Origin: Gemmatimonadota bacterium
GTDB lineage: Bacteria > Gemmatimonadota > Gemmatimonadetes > Gemmatimonadales > Gemmatimonadaceae
Direction: 5' to 3'
Assembly: GCA_025359135.1 (NCBI GenBank)
Contig: JANYHJ010000074.1
Location: forward strand, 1 to 64,000
DNA length: 64,000 nt
Shown here: positions 35,381 through 44,450 of the stretch, one piece after another
Numbering within the stretch: the stretch's first letter is position 1
Layout: each line of letters opens with the position of its first letter
Made by a program: the position numbers and the translations under genes
Notes under the pieces: model-generated
Told to the model about the DNA's origin: nothing
The model's input: the letters and a program-made list of their open reading frames with translations, nothing else
The model's database searches: none

Positions 35381-35812
35381 ATGGTGGACACCGACCCACC
35401 CCTCCCCGGCTCGCTGGCCGCGTTGGAGGGGCTCGACGTTCCGAAGGGTGCCTACGGCGGGCCACGCGTGGCGCGCCTCTCGCGGGCGCTGCGCGTGCCG
35501 CTCGACGCGCTCTCGCATGGCGAGGTGCGCTTCCTCCTGAGCGAAGGGCGCGCCTTGGGTCGCGTCATCCCGCTGGCGCTCCAGCGACTCGCCGCCGATC
35601 CGCTGCTCGCGGCCGACGGCCGGCCCGGCGACCTGCTGCTGACGCTGCTCGCCGCCGCCGAAAGCGGATGGGACGCCGCACCCGCGTGGCGCGACCCGCT
35701 GGCGCGCGCACTCGAAGCGGGGCTCGAGCACCTCGCGACCGCCTCGAGCGACGTGCAGCACGCGTTGCGCGATGAACTCGAGACCGCGCGCGACCACTTT
35801 CTCGCTGCCTGA
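35381..35812 (+). CDS. CdiI-like contact-dependent inhibition immunity protein
   Basis: A 143-residue protein whose middle reads LSHGEVRFLLSEGRALGRVIPLALQRL followed by DGRPGDLLLTLLAA, which matches the conserved core of one CdiI immunity family. There is no CdiA toxin, CdiB or other contact-inhibition gene in the window, so it is an orphan. The ATG at 35381 gives the cleaner start; longer in-frame starts exist at 35285 and 35345. A GATAAT (35341-35346) could be its -10. The family call is from memory of the pattern. Confidence 0.6.
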   Translation: MVDTDPPLPGSLAALEGLDVPKGAYGGPRVARLSRALRVPLDALSHGEVRFLLSEGRALGRVIPLALQRLAADPLLAADGRPGDLLLTLLAAAESGWDAAPAWRDPLARALEAGLEHLATASSDVQHALRDELETARDHFLAA

Positions 35813-35818
35813 TTCCCC

Positions 35819-37459
35819 GTGCCCGTGACGCGCATGCTTCGCCCCGCCCTCGCGCTCGCCACCCTGTTCGTCGTCTCCGCTCCGCCGTTGCGCGCGCAGT
35901 CGCCAGCGCCACTGCGCGTCGCCACGTCGCAGGGCCCGGTCGACGGACGAGACTCCGCCGGCGTGACGCACTGGCTCGGACTCCCGTTCGCAGCGCCGCC
36001 CGTGGGCGCGTTGCGCTGGCGTCCGCCCCTGGCACCCGCCACCTGGAGTTCGCCGCGCGACGGGTCCACGTTCGGTCCGATGTGCATGCAGACCGACCGC
36101 CTCACAAAGCTCTTCGGCGGCCCCATGGACCCCGTGAGCGAAGATTGCCTGACGCTCAACGTCTGGTCGACGTCGACCGGCGGCGCGAAGAAGCCGGTGA
36201 TGGTCTGGATCCATGGCGGCGGCTTCACCCACGGCAGCGGTCGCAGCTCGATCTATGACGGCACGCGACTCGCACAGCTCGGCGTCGTCGTCGTCACCAT
36301 CAACTACCGGCTCGGCGTCTTCGGCTACCTGGCGCATCCCGCGCTCTCGGCGGAGTCGGGGGCCAAGGGATCGGGCGCATACGGCTTTCTCGACCAGGTG
36401 GCCGCGCTCCGCTGGGTGAAGCGAGAGATCGCGGCCTTCGGCGGCGATCCCGACAACGTCACCATCTTCGGCGAGTCGGCGGGCGCGTTCTCGGTGGGCT
36501 TCCACCTCGTCTCGCCGATGTCGCGCGGCCTCTTCCACCGCGCCATCATGGAAAGCGGCAGCACCTACCGCTTCACCCTGCCGCTCAATGGGCCGGATTC
36601 CGCGCGCACGGGCGAGCGCGCGGGCCTCGCGATCGCCGCCAAGGCTGGCGTCACGGGCCGCGGCGCCGACGCGCTCAGCGCATTGCGCGCCCTGAGCGCC
36701 GATTCACTGCTTGCGCGCGTCGCCAACGAGGGGATCGAGGCCTATCCCGAAGTCGTCGACGGCGAGTTTCTCGTCGAACCACCGACACGTTCGCTGCTCG
36801 AGGGGCGCGTGGCGCGCGTGCCGGTCATCATCGGCTCCAACGCCGACGAGAGCACGGTGCTCGTGCGCGACCTCAAGTTGCGCACGGCGCCGCAACTCGA
36901 TTCGGCCGTGCGCGCCTCGTATCCCGCCCCCTTCGCCGAGCGCGCGCTCGCGGCCTATCCGCCACCCGAGGGCGTGACCGGGCCGGTCAAGGCGTACCGG
37001 TTGCTCTGGACCGACGACGTCTTCACCGCGACCGCCCGCGAGACCGCGCGCGCCCTCACGCGCGCCGGCGTCCCCGTCTATCGCTACTTCTACACGCGCG
37101 TGGCTGGCGGCATGGCGGGTCTCGCGCTTGGCGCCTTCCATGCGTCCGAGATCCCCTTCGTGTTCGGCGTGCGCGGCGGTACCTCCCCGCTCTGGGGCGT
37201 GACGCCGTACGACACCACGCTCGCGGTGGCGATGTCGGGCGCGTGGGCGCGTTTCGCTGCGCAGGGTGACCCCAACGCTCCGCAGCTCGCGGCGTGGCCG
37301 CGCTTCACCATCGCGGGCGACGAGACGATGGAGTTCGGCGCGCACGTCGGCGCGATGATCGGCCCACGCCCGTCGCAACTCGACCTCATCGGCGAGATCC
37401 TCGCCTTCCGCGCCCGCACCGCCGAGCGCGCCACCATTCGCACGGGAAGCAATCAATGA
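35819..37459 (+). CDS. Secreted type B carboxylesterase
   Basis: A 546-residue alpha/beta-hydrolase with a signal peptide (cut near LRAQ), the oxyanion segment WIHGGGFTHGSG, the nucleophile elbow GESAGAFS and later ESTVLVRD/HASEIPF segments with the expected acid and histidine. The start is GTG at 35819, six bases after the CdiI-like stop; GTG 35825 or ATG 35834 are alternatives. The stop overlaps the next gene as ATGA. Confidence 0.88.
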   Translation: MPVTRMLRPALALATLFVVSAPPLRAQSPAPLRVATSQGPVDGRDSAGVTHWLGLPFAAPPVGALRWRPPLAPATWSSPRDGSTFGPMCMQTDRLTKLFGGPMDPVSEDCLTLNVWSTSTGGAKKPVMVWIHGGGFTHGSGRSSIYDGTRLAQLGVVVVTINYRLGVFGYLAHPALSAESGAKGSGAYGFLDQVAALRWVKREIAAFGGDPDNVTIFGESAGAFSVGFHLVSPMSRGLFHRAIMESGSTYRFTLPLNGPDSARTGERAGLAIAAKAGVTGRGADALSALRALSADSLLARVANEGIEAYPEVVDGEFLVEPPTRSLLEGRVARVPVIIGSNADESTVLVRDLKLRTAPQLDSAVRASYPAPFAERALAAYPPPEGVTGPVKAYRLLWTDDVFTATARETARALTRAGVPVYRYFYTRVAGGMAGLALGAFHASEIPFVFGVRGGTSPLWGVTPYDTTLAVAMSGAWARFAAQGDPNAPQLAAWPRFTIAGDETMEFGAHVGAMIGPRPSQLDLIGEILAFRARTAERATIRTGSNQ

Positions 37460-38490
37460 TCGCCATGCGCGCGCTCGTCGCCGTCACCGTCCTCGCAGCC
37501 CTGCCCCTGGGCGCACAGCGCACCGGCGACCGTCTCATCGTTCTCAACAAGGCCGAGGCGACCGCATCGATCATCACGCTCTCCGACGGCAAGGTGGTCG
37601 CGACACTGCCCGTTGGCGAAGGGCCGCATGAGGTCGCGGTTCGCGGCGACGGCAGGGTCGCCGTCGCGTGCAACTACGGCACCGGGACCGCGCCTGGACG
37701 CTCGCTCACGGTGCTCGACCTCGTGACCATGGCCGTCGTGCGCACCATCGACCTGGGCAGCTACCGCCGGCCACACGGCATCGCCTGGATGCCCGACGGC
37801 AAGCATGTCGTCGTGACGGTCGAAGCCAATCAGGCGGTGCTCGTCGTCGACATCGAAGGTGGCTCGGTGGTGCAGTCGATCGGCACCGAACAGCAGGGCA
37901 CGCACCTGCTCGTCATGTCGAAGGACGGCACGCGCGCCTACACGTCGAACATCGGCTCGGGTTCGGTGACGATGATCGACCTCGTGGCGCGCACGAAGCT
38001 CAAGACGACGACGTTCGGCAAGTTCCCCGAGGCCATCGACCTCTCGCCCGACGGCAAGTGGCTCTGGAGCGCCGATCGCACGCTCGAGCGCGTCACGATG
38101 CTCGATGCCGCCACGCTCGACACCGTGCGGTCGCTGCCCACCGGCAAGTTCCCCAACCGGCTCAAGTTCACCCCCGACGGCAAGACAGTCGTGCTCTCGA
38201 ATGCGCAGAGCGGCACGCTCGCGTTCTATGACGTCGCGAAGGGCCGGCCCGACGGCGAGATCACCTTCGCCGTCGATTCCTCGCTGCTGCGTCCGCAGAT
38301 GCTCGGATCGCAGATGGGCAGCTCGGCCACGCCGCTCGGCATCCTCATGGACCCGTCGGGCAAGCGCGCGTTCGTCGCGCTCGCGGCGATGGACCGCATC
38401 GCGGAAGTGGATCTCGCCAAGCGCGTCGTCGTGCGGCTGCTCGCGGCCGGGCGTGAGCCGGACGGCATGGCGCTCATCCGCGGCCGCTAG
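37456..38490 (+). CDS. Secreted YVTN-type beta-propeller protein
   Basis: A 344-residue protein with a short signal peptide (cut after LGAQ) and seven repeating blades such as GDGRVAVACNYG, MPDGKHVVVTVEAN, KDGTRAYTSNIGSGSV, SPDGKWLWSADRT and TPDGKTVVLSNAQSGT. Such propellers often bind ligands or proteins. It overlaps the esterase gene, so the two may be made together. Function is otherwise unknown. Confidence 0.85.
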   Translation: MIAMRALVAVTVLAALPLGAQRTGDRLIVLNKAEATASIITLSDGKVVATLPVGEGPHEVAVRGDGRVAVACNYGTGTAPGRSLTVLDLVTMAVVRTIDLGSYRRPHGIAWMPDGKHVVVTVEANQAVLVVDIEGGSVVQSIGTEQQGTHLLVMSKDGTRAYTSNIGSGSVTMIDLVARTKLKTTTFGKFPEAIDLSPDGKWLWSADRTLERVTMLDAATLDTVRSLPTGKFPNRLKFTPDGKTVVLSNAQSGTLAFYDVAKGRPDGEITFAVDSSLLRPQMLGSQMGSSATPLGILMDPSGKRAFVALAAMDRIAEVDLAKRVVVRLLAAGREPDGMALIRGR

Positions 38491-38541
38491 CGCGGACGTT
38501 AGCGCGGCCGGTAACGCGGGAGCGTCGAGGGCTCGGCGCGC

Positions 38542-41343
38542 TCAGTTCGCGTCGAGCACCTCGCGCACCTTGCGCGCGAGGACATCGGGCGGGAACGGCT
38601 TCTGCAGAAACGCCACGCCATCCTCGAGGACGCCGCGCTTGATCATCTCGTCGTCGGTGTAGCCCGAGAGGAAGAGCACGCGCGTCTCGGGACGGATCGC
38701 GAGCAGCCGGTCGCGGAGCTGCGGCCCGCTCATGCGCGGCATCACGACGTCGGTGACGAGGATCGGCAGGGGTCCCTGGTGGGCCGCCGCGATCGCGAGC
38801 GCCTCCTCGCCGGAGGCCGCCACGAGACACGAGTAGCCGAAGCGCGAGAGCGCGAGGCGGATCAGGTCGCGCACGCCGCGATCATCCTCGGCGATGAGCA
38901 CCGTCTCCTTGCCCGCGCCGGGACGCGAGGGCACGGCCGCGACTTCGACGCGCGTCGCCTCGCGCTCCTCACGCGGCAGGTAGACGCGGAACGCGGTGCC
39001 CTCGCCGGGACGGCTCGCCACGTGGACGTGCCCACCACTCTGCGTCACGATGCCGTAGACGGTGGAGAGGCCGAGTCCGGAGCCGCGGCCCGGCGCTTTC
39101 GTCGTGAAGAACGGTTCGTAGATGCGCGAGAGGACGGAGTCGTCCATCCCCACGCCGGTGTCGGTGACCGCGAGCAGCACCCACTCGCCGTCCGGCACCG
39201 CCGCGTCAGCCGCGGGGGTGGAGCTCGAGGCCGTCACGTGCGACGTCGTGATCGTGAGCGTGCCACCGAACGGCATCGCGTCGCGCGCATTGACGGCGAG
39301 GTTCATCACCACCTGCTCGAGCTGCGACGGATCGCCGCGCACCTGCCATGCCGGGTCGTCATGCGACGTCTCGAGGTGCACGTCCTCGCCGATGAGGCGC
39401 ACGAGCAGCTTCTCGCACGTCGCCACGACCTCGCGCAGCACGAGCGAGCGCGGCTGCAGCACCTGCTGGCGCGAAAACACGAGCAGCCGCTTGGTCAGGT
39501 CGCCGGCGCGGCGCGTGGCCGCGATGATCTCCATCAGGCCATTCGCGACGGCGCCATCGGCCGGCACGTCCTCGAGGGTGACCGTGGCGAAGCCGAGGAT
39601 CGCGGTCAGCACGTTGTTGAAGTCGTGCGCAACGCCGCCGGCGAGCCGGCCCACCGCTTCCATCTTCTGCGCATGCCGCAGCTGCGTCTCGAGGCGCACA
39701 CGGTCCGAGACCACGAGCGCGACACAGACCTCGCCCTCGATCGCGTCGTCGGGTCCGCGCAGCGGTCCCACCGCGATCTCGAAGTGCTGGCCGCGGAAGT
39801 TGACCGTGCCCGTGATGCGCTCGCCGCGATCCAGCACGGCCCGCGTGACCTCGTCGGCGTCGAAGACGCGCCCGTCGTCGCGGGCCATGCGCACGTCGCG
39901 GAAGAAGTCGGTGGCCGACGTCCCGACCAACTCGCCGGCCGCGATGCCGGTGGCCTCGAGCCCGCGTCCTTCCACGCGCGTGAAGACCCCCGCACGATCC
40001 ATCGACCAGACGACGAGCGGCGCTGCGTCGAGGATCGCGCGGAAGATTCCCTGCGTGCGGCGCAGTTCGTCCTGCGCCTCCACGCTGCGCGACACGTCGC
40101 GCAGGATCGTCAGCGAGTGCGTGACGAGTCCCGCCGCATCGCGGATCGGCAGCACCTCGTGATCCGCAGTCAGCGTCCGCCCGTCGCGCGTGCGCAGCAT
40201 CGTGCGTGTGTGTACCGGCTCACCCTCGCGGACGTGCCGGCGGCGCTCGGTCGCGGCCTCCACGTCGGTGACCAGCTCCGACAACTTGATGGCGCCCATC
40301 GCGAGCACTTCGCTGCGCGTCCAGCCGAGCGTACGTTCGAACGCCGCGTTCACGAAGACGAGCTGTCCGGGCTCGTCGCTCCTGCCGTCGTGTCGCGCGA
40401 TCAGCACCATGTCGTTGAGGTGCGCCATCGCTTGCTGCGCCAGTTCCAGCTCCTCGGCGGCGCGCCGGCTCGATGCGGCAATGCCGGCCAGCCGCGCCGC
40501 CGCCTCGAGGAGCGGCAGCTCGGACGCCGACGGCCCGCGCGCTGTGCGCTCGTAGAGCGCGAGCGCGCCGAGCACGGTGCCGTCGGGCCCGAAAAACGGC
40601 TCCGACCAGCAGGCGCGAAGGCCGTGCTCGAGCGCGAGAGCGCGATACTCCGCCCAGAGCGGATCATTCGCGATGTCGGTGACGAGCACGCGCTCGCGAC
40701 GCCAGAGCGCCGTTCCGCTCGACCCGCTCGTGGGTCCGATGGGCACTCCGTCGATCGCGACGTTGTATGCGCTCGGCGCGCTCGGCGCCGCCGCCACCCG
40801 CATGTGCGTACCGGATGCATCCAGCATCAGCACGGTGCAGATCGATCCCGGCGCTTCCCGCTCCACGAACCGCACCACGGCGTCCAGCACGGCGTGCAAC
40901 GGCTGACCGCTCGCGATCGCGTCGAGCACCGTGCGCTGTCCGCGATCGATGACCTCGGCGGTCTTGCGGCGCGAGATGTCGCGGCCGACGCCGAGGATGA
41001 GCCCCAACGACGGGTCGGCGCGTCCGGACCAGGCCAGCCACACCCAGCCGCCATCGCGGTGTGCCCAGCGGCACTCGAGCGACACCGGCGTTTCGGCATC
41101 GTCGCGCGTTCGCCAGCGCTTGCGCATCTCGTCCATGTCGTCCGGGTGCACGAGGTCGCGCACCTGTCGGCCGCGCGCTTCGGTGTCGCTCCAGCCCAGC
41201 ACGGCGGTGAACGCCGGATTGGTGCGCAGGATTTTTCCGTCGAGCGTGCACGCCAGCATCGCCTCGGATGTCAGCGCGAAGAGGCGTTCAAAGAGCTGCG
41301 AGTCGACCTGGTCCGGGAGATCGGCGCCGTTCACGCTGGCCAT
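38542..41343 (-). CDS. PAS/GAF hybrid sensor histidine kinase
   Basis: A protein of about 933 residues: PAS (residues about 10-130), GAF (about 150-310), PAS (about 320-450), PAS (about 460-570), HisKA with [17 protein letters not shown], HATPase with [10 protein letters not shown] and [13 protein letters not shown], then a receiver with [13 protein letters not shown]. No membrane segment, so it senses a cytoplasmic cue. The ATG at 41343 is preferred over one at 41382 because TAGCTT stands 7 bases upstream, as at other genes here; the longer start overlaps recG. No partner regulator is adjacent. Confidence 0.9.
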   Translation of the reverse strand: MASVNGADLPDQVDSQLFERLFALTSEAMLACTLDGKILRTNPAFTAVLGWSDTEARGRQVRDLVHPDDMDEMRKRWRTRDDAETPVSLECRWAHRDGGWVWLAWSGRADPSLGLILGVGRDISRRKTAEVIDRGQRTVLDAIASGQPLHAVLDAVVRFVEREAPGSICTVLMLDASGTHMRVAAAPSAPSAYNVAIDGVPIGPTSGSSGTALWRRERVLVTDIANDPLWAEYRALALEHGLRACWSEPFFGPDGTVLGALALYERTARGPSASELPLLEAAARLAGIAASSRRAAEELELAQQAMAHLNDMVLIARHDGRSDEPGQLVFVNAAFERTLGWTRSEVLAMGAIKLSELVTDVEAATERRRHVREGEPVHTRTMLRTRDGRTLTADHEVLPIRDAAGLVTHSLTILRDVSRSVEAQDELRRTQGIFRAILDAAPLVVWSMDRAGVFTRVEGRGLEATGIAAGELVGTSATDFFRDVRMARDDGRVFDADEVTRAVLDRGERITGTVNFRGQHFEIAVGPLRGPDDAIEGEVCVALVVSDRVRLETQLRHAQKMEAVGRLAGGVAHDFNNVLTAILGFATVTLEDVPADGAVANGLMEIIAATRRAGDLTKRLLVFSRQQVLQPRSLVLREVVATCEKLLVRLIGEDVHLETSHDDPAWQVRGDPSQLEQVVMNLAVNARDAMPFGGTLTITTSHVTASSSTPAADAAVPDGEWVLLAVTDTGVGMDDSVLSRIYEPFFTTKAPGRGSGLGLSTVYGIVTQSGGHVHVASRPGEGTAFRVYLPREEREATRVEVAAVPSRPGAGKETVLIAEDDRGVRDLIRLALSRFGYSCLVAASGEEALAIAAAHQGPLPILVTDVVMPRMSGPQLRDRLLAIRPETRVLFLSGYTDDEMIKRGVLEDGVAFLQKPFPPDVLARKVREVLDAN

Positions 41344-41350
41344 GCGCGGA

Positions 41351-41356
41351 AAGCTA
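41351..41356 (-). promoter_or_regulatory. TAGCTT hexamer before the hybrid kinase
   Basis: TAGCTT on the minus strand, 7 bases before the ATG. It is one of several TAGCNT hexamers close to starts in this window, suggesting a -10 element for a leaderless transcript. No -35 is evident. Confidence 0.4.
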
Positions 41357-41378
41357 AGGCGCCCCCCGTCGCCCGCCA

Positions 41379-43490
41379 TCACCCGGTGCGGAAGAGCGTC
41401 AGTGCGGTCTCATAGCGCGCTCCCAGCATGGCGCGCAGCGCACCGTGTTCCGCGCGCGTCAACGTCGGGTCGGCGGCCAGCGTGCGATCCGCCGCTGCAC
41501 GCGCCTGCTTCGCGAGTGCGATGTCGCGCAGTGGATCGGCCACCCGATACGTCGGCACGCCGTGCTGCCGTTCGCCAAAGAGATCACCCATGCCTCGCAT
41601 CGTCAGGTCGGCGTCGGCAATCTTGAAACCATCTTCGGTCGCGCTGAAGAGCGCGAGGCGACTCGCGGCCACGTCGCCCACGTCACCCAACAGGATGCAG
41701 TACGACTGCTCCGCGCCGCGGCCCACGCGTCCGCGCAACTGGTGCAGCTGCGAGAGGCCGAACCGCTCCGGATGCTCGATCACCATCACGGTGGCGTTCG
41801 GCACGTCGATGCCCACTTCGATCACCGTCGTGGCCACGAGCACGTCGAGTGCGCCGTCGCGGAAGGCGCGCATCGTGGCGTCGCGCTCCGCCGTCGGCAG
41901 TCGCCCGTGCAGCAGCGCGCAGCGCTTCCCCGCGAACGGCCCCGCTGCAAGCGACGCGAACATCGTCGTGGCCGCCTTCAAGTCCGTTTTCTCCGACTGC
42001 TCGATGACGGGATAGACGATGTACGCCTGTCGCCCAGACTCGAGCTGCCGCGAGACGAACTCCAGCACCCGCGTGCGCGCCGATTCCGGCCGGCGCACCG
42101 TCGTGACCGGCGTGCGGCCCGGCGGTCGTTCGTCGAGCACGCTCACGTCGAGGTCGCCGTGCAACGTGAGCGCGAGCGAGCGCGGGATCGGTGTCGCCGT
42201 CATCAGCAGCACATCCGTCACCGCGCCCTTCGCGCCCAGTTCGGCGCGCTGCGCCACGCCGAAGCGGTGCTGCTCGTCGACGATCGCGAGCCCGAGCTTC
42301 GCGAACGTGGTGCCCTCCTGCGCGAGGGCGTTGGTTCCGATCGCGAACACCGGCTCCACGCTCGCGAGTCGCGTGGCCACTTCCCGCCGCGCCGCAGCGC
42401 CGAGCGAGCCCGTCACGAGCAGCGGACTGATGCCGAGCGGCGCGAGCAGCGCGCTCACCGTGCGGTGGTGCTGTTCGGCCAGCAGTTCCGTCGGGGCCAT
42501 CAGCGCCACCTGGTATCCGCTCTCGATCGCCACGAGCGCGGCGAACACCGCCACGACGGTCTTCCCCGCGCCGACGTCGCCCTGCAGCAGCCGGTGCATC
42601 TTCTCGGGCACCAGCATGTCCGCCACGATCTCCTTGATCGTGCGCACCTGCGCCTTGGTGAGCGTGTAGGGCAGCGTGGCCTTGAGCTGCTTCGCGAGGG
42701 CGCCGGGTTTGGCGAACGCGACGCCGTTGCGCGGGGTGCGCGCGAGTGCCCGCGCGCGCCGCTGCAGCAGCTGCACCGCGAACAATTCGTCGAAGGCGAG
42801 CCGATCGCGTCCGCGCAGCGCCTCCGCCATCGTCGCCGGCATGTGCACGAGGCGCAGTGCCTCGCCGAGCGGCGCGAGTCCTACCTGCTCGCGCAACGCC
42901 TCGGGTAGCGGATCCTTCACGAGCGGCGCGAGTGGGCCCAGGTGCTGCTCGATCAGCCCGCGAATGAGCTTGAACGAGAGACCCTCAGTGGCCGGATAGA
43001 CGGGCAGCACGCGACCACCGAGTCCCTCGGGGTTGTCGCCCAGGTTCACCCACTCGCGCGGCGCGAGCTGCCGGCCGTGATAGAAGCGCACGCTCCCCGA
43101 GGCGAGCAGCAAGTCGCCCTTCTCGATCGTGCGGTCGAGGAACGGTTGCCCCGGCCACGCCACTTCGATCATCCCGCTCTCGTCCTTCAGCACGGCCTGG
43201 AAGATCTTGAGTCCCTTCCGGGTCGGCAAAATCCCCTTGGAGATCACCGTGCCCATGATGGTGCCGTCCATTCCGGTCTCGAGCCGGTTGATGGGCGTGA
43301 TCGTGCTCGCGTCTTCGTAGCGTGTCGGCACGTGCAGCAGGAGGTCACCGGCCGTGCGCACGCCCAGTCGTTCGAACGCGAGCGCGCGCGCCGGCCCCAC
43401 TCCCTTGAGGTACGTGACCGGCGTCTCGAGCGTGATGCGCGGCTGCCCGTCCGACTTCCACGTGCCATCGCGCCGCCGCGTGCCCGCCAT
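41379..43490 (-). CDS. recG: ATP-dependent DNA helicase RecG
   Basis: RecG remodels stalled replication forks and Holliday junctions. The 703-residue protein has an N-terminal OB-fold wedge domain, Walker A LQGDVGAGKTVVA, the DEQHRFG box, and the helicase C-terminal domain with HGRLPTAERDATM and QLRGRVGRG. Length is normal. It follows ftsY by 15 bases. Confidence 0.96.
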   Translation of the reverse strand: MAGTRRRDGTWKSDGQPRITLETPVTYLKGVGPARALAFERLGVRTAGDLLLHVPTRYEDASTITPINRLETGMDGTIMGTVISKGILPTRKGLKIFQAVLKDESGMIEVAWPGQPFLDRTIEKGDLLLASGSVRFYHGRQLAPREWVNLGDNPEGLGGRVLPVYPATEGLSFKLIRGLIEQHLGPLAPLVKDPLPEALREQVGLAPLGEALRLVHMPATMAEALRGRDRLAFDELFAVQLLQRRARALARTPRNGVAFAKPGALAKQLKATLPYTLTKAQVRTIKEIVADMLVPEKMHRLLQGDVGAGKTVVAVFAALVAIESGYQVALMAPTELLAEQHHRTVSALLAPLGISPLLVTGSLGAAARREVATRLASVEPVFAIGTNALAQEGTTFAKLGLAIVDEQHRFGVAQRAELGAKGAVTDVLLMTATPIPRSLALTLHGDLDVSVLDERPPGRTPVTTVRRPESARTRVLEFVSRQLESGRQAYIVYPVIEQSEKTDLKAATTMFASLAAGPFAGKRCALLHGRLPTAERDATMRAFRDGALDVLVATTVIEVGIDVPNATVMVIEHPERFGLSQLHQLRGRVGRGAEQSYCILLGDVGDVAASRLALFSATEDGFKIADADLTMRGMGDLFGERQHGVPTYRVADPLRDIALAKQARAAADRTLAADPTLTRAEHGALRAMLGARYETALTLFRTG

Positions 43491-43505
43491 CTGCGCGCCG
43501 CCGCC

Positions 43506-44432
43506 CTACTCGAGCAGCGCGCGGCTGAACGCCGTCGCGTCGAACTCCTCGAGGTCCACTGCCGACTCGCCCGTACCGACGAACTTCACGGGGACGTCGA
43601 GCGCATCGTGCACGGCCACCACGATGCCACCCTTGGCCGTGCCGTCGAGCTTCGTGACCACGAGTCCCGTGATCGGTACCGCAGCCATGAAGGTCTTCGC
43701 CTGCGCGATGGCGTTCTGCCCGATCGTACCGTCGAGCACGAGCAACGTGTCGTGCGGCGCACCGTCCAAGCGTTTCGCCACGACGCGCGCCACCTTCTTG
43801 AGCTCCGTCATGAGACCCTCGCTCGTGTGCAGGCGGCCTGCCGTGTCGATGATCACCGTGTCGACGCCGCGCGTCACGCCGGCGTCGATCGCGTCGAACG
43901 CCACGGCGGCGGGATCGGAACCGGCGGCGCCTCCCACGAACTGCGCGCCCGTGCGCTCGGCCCAGATGCGCAGCTGGTCGATCGCCCCCGCGCGGAACGT
44001 GTCGGCGGCGCCGAGCAACACCGTGCGTCCCTCGGCGCGCAACTGGTGCGCGAGCTTGCCGATGAAGGTCGTCTTCCCGGCGCCGTTCACGCCGACGATG
44101 AGCAACACGGTGGGGGGCACAGCGCTGCACGTGAGCGCCGGCGCGCTGTTCCCCTTGCGTAGTTCGCCTTCGATCAGCGCGCGCATCGCCTCGCGGAACT
44201 CGTCCTCGCTCTTCGCCTCGCCGCGTTTGGCGAGCCGCTCCACTTCGGCCACGAGCCGCAGCGTCGTCGCGACGCCGAAGTCGGCCGCCAGCAGCAATTC
44301 CTCGAGCGCCTCGAGGTCGCCCGCCTTGACGCCGCCCGTGAGCAAGACGCCCACGTCGGCCAGCGCCACGTCCTTGATGCGCTGCCAGAGCGAGCGCCGG
44401 GCGACATCGCCCGCCTTCGGAATGAGCCGCAT
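43506..44432 (-). CDS. ftsY: Signal recognition particle receptor FtsY
   Basis: FtsY is the membrane receptor for SRP. The 308-residue protein consists of the N and G domains: GVNGAGKTTFIGKLA, DTFRAGAIDQL, DTAGRLHTSEGLM, TKLDGTAKGG and a final FDATAFSRALLE. The acidic A domain of some family members is absent, as in many bacteria. TAGCTT stands 7 bases before the ATG. Confidence 0.96.
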   Translation of the reverse strand: MRLIPKAGDVARRSLWQRIKDVALADVGVLLTGGVKAGDLEALEELLLAADFGVATTLRLVAEVERLAKRGEAKSEDEFREAMRALIEGELRKGNSAPALTCSAVPPTVLLIVGVNGAGKTTFIGKLAHQLRAEGRTVLLGAADTFRAGAIDQLRIWAERTGAQFVGGAAGSDPAAVAFDAIDAGVTRGVDTVIIDTAGRLHTSEGLMTELKKVARVVAKRLDGAPHDTLLVLDGTIGQNAIAQAKTFMAAVPITGLVVTKLDGTAKGGIVVAVHDALDVPVKFVGTGESAVDLEEFDATAFSRALLE

Positions 44433-44439
44433 GGGGCGG

Positions 44440-44445
44440 AAGCTA
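44440..44445 (-). promoter_or_regulatory. TAGCTT hexamer before ftsY
   Basis: TAGCTT on the minus strand, 7 bases before the ftsY ATG, inside a GCTAGC palindrome. It repeats the pattern at the hybrid kinase and the vWA gene. Proposed -10 of a leaderless promoter; -35 not visible. Confidence 0.4.
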
Positions 44446-44450
44446 GCGTC

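Noticed and set aside
38779-41415. 878-codon open frame on the plus strand opposite the hybrid kinase
   Set aside because: It is the antisense shadow of a well-supported kinase; the peptide is Arg/His-rich with no domain, as expected from GC-rich third positions.
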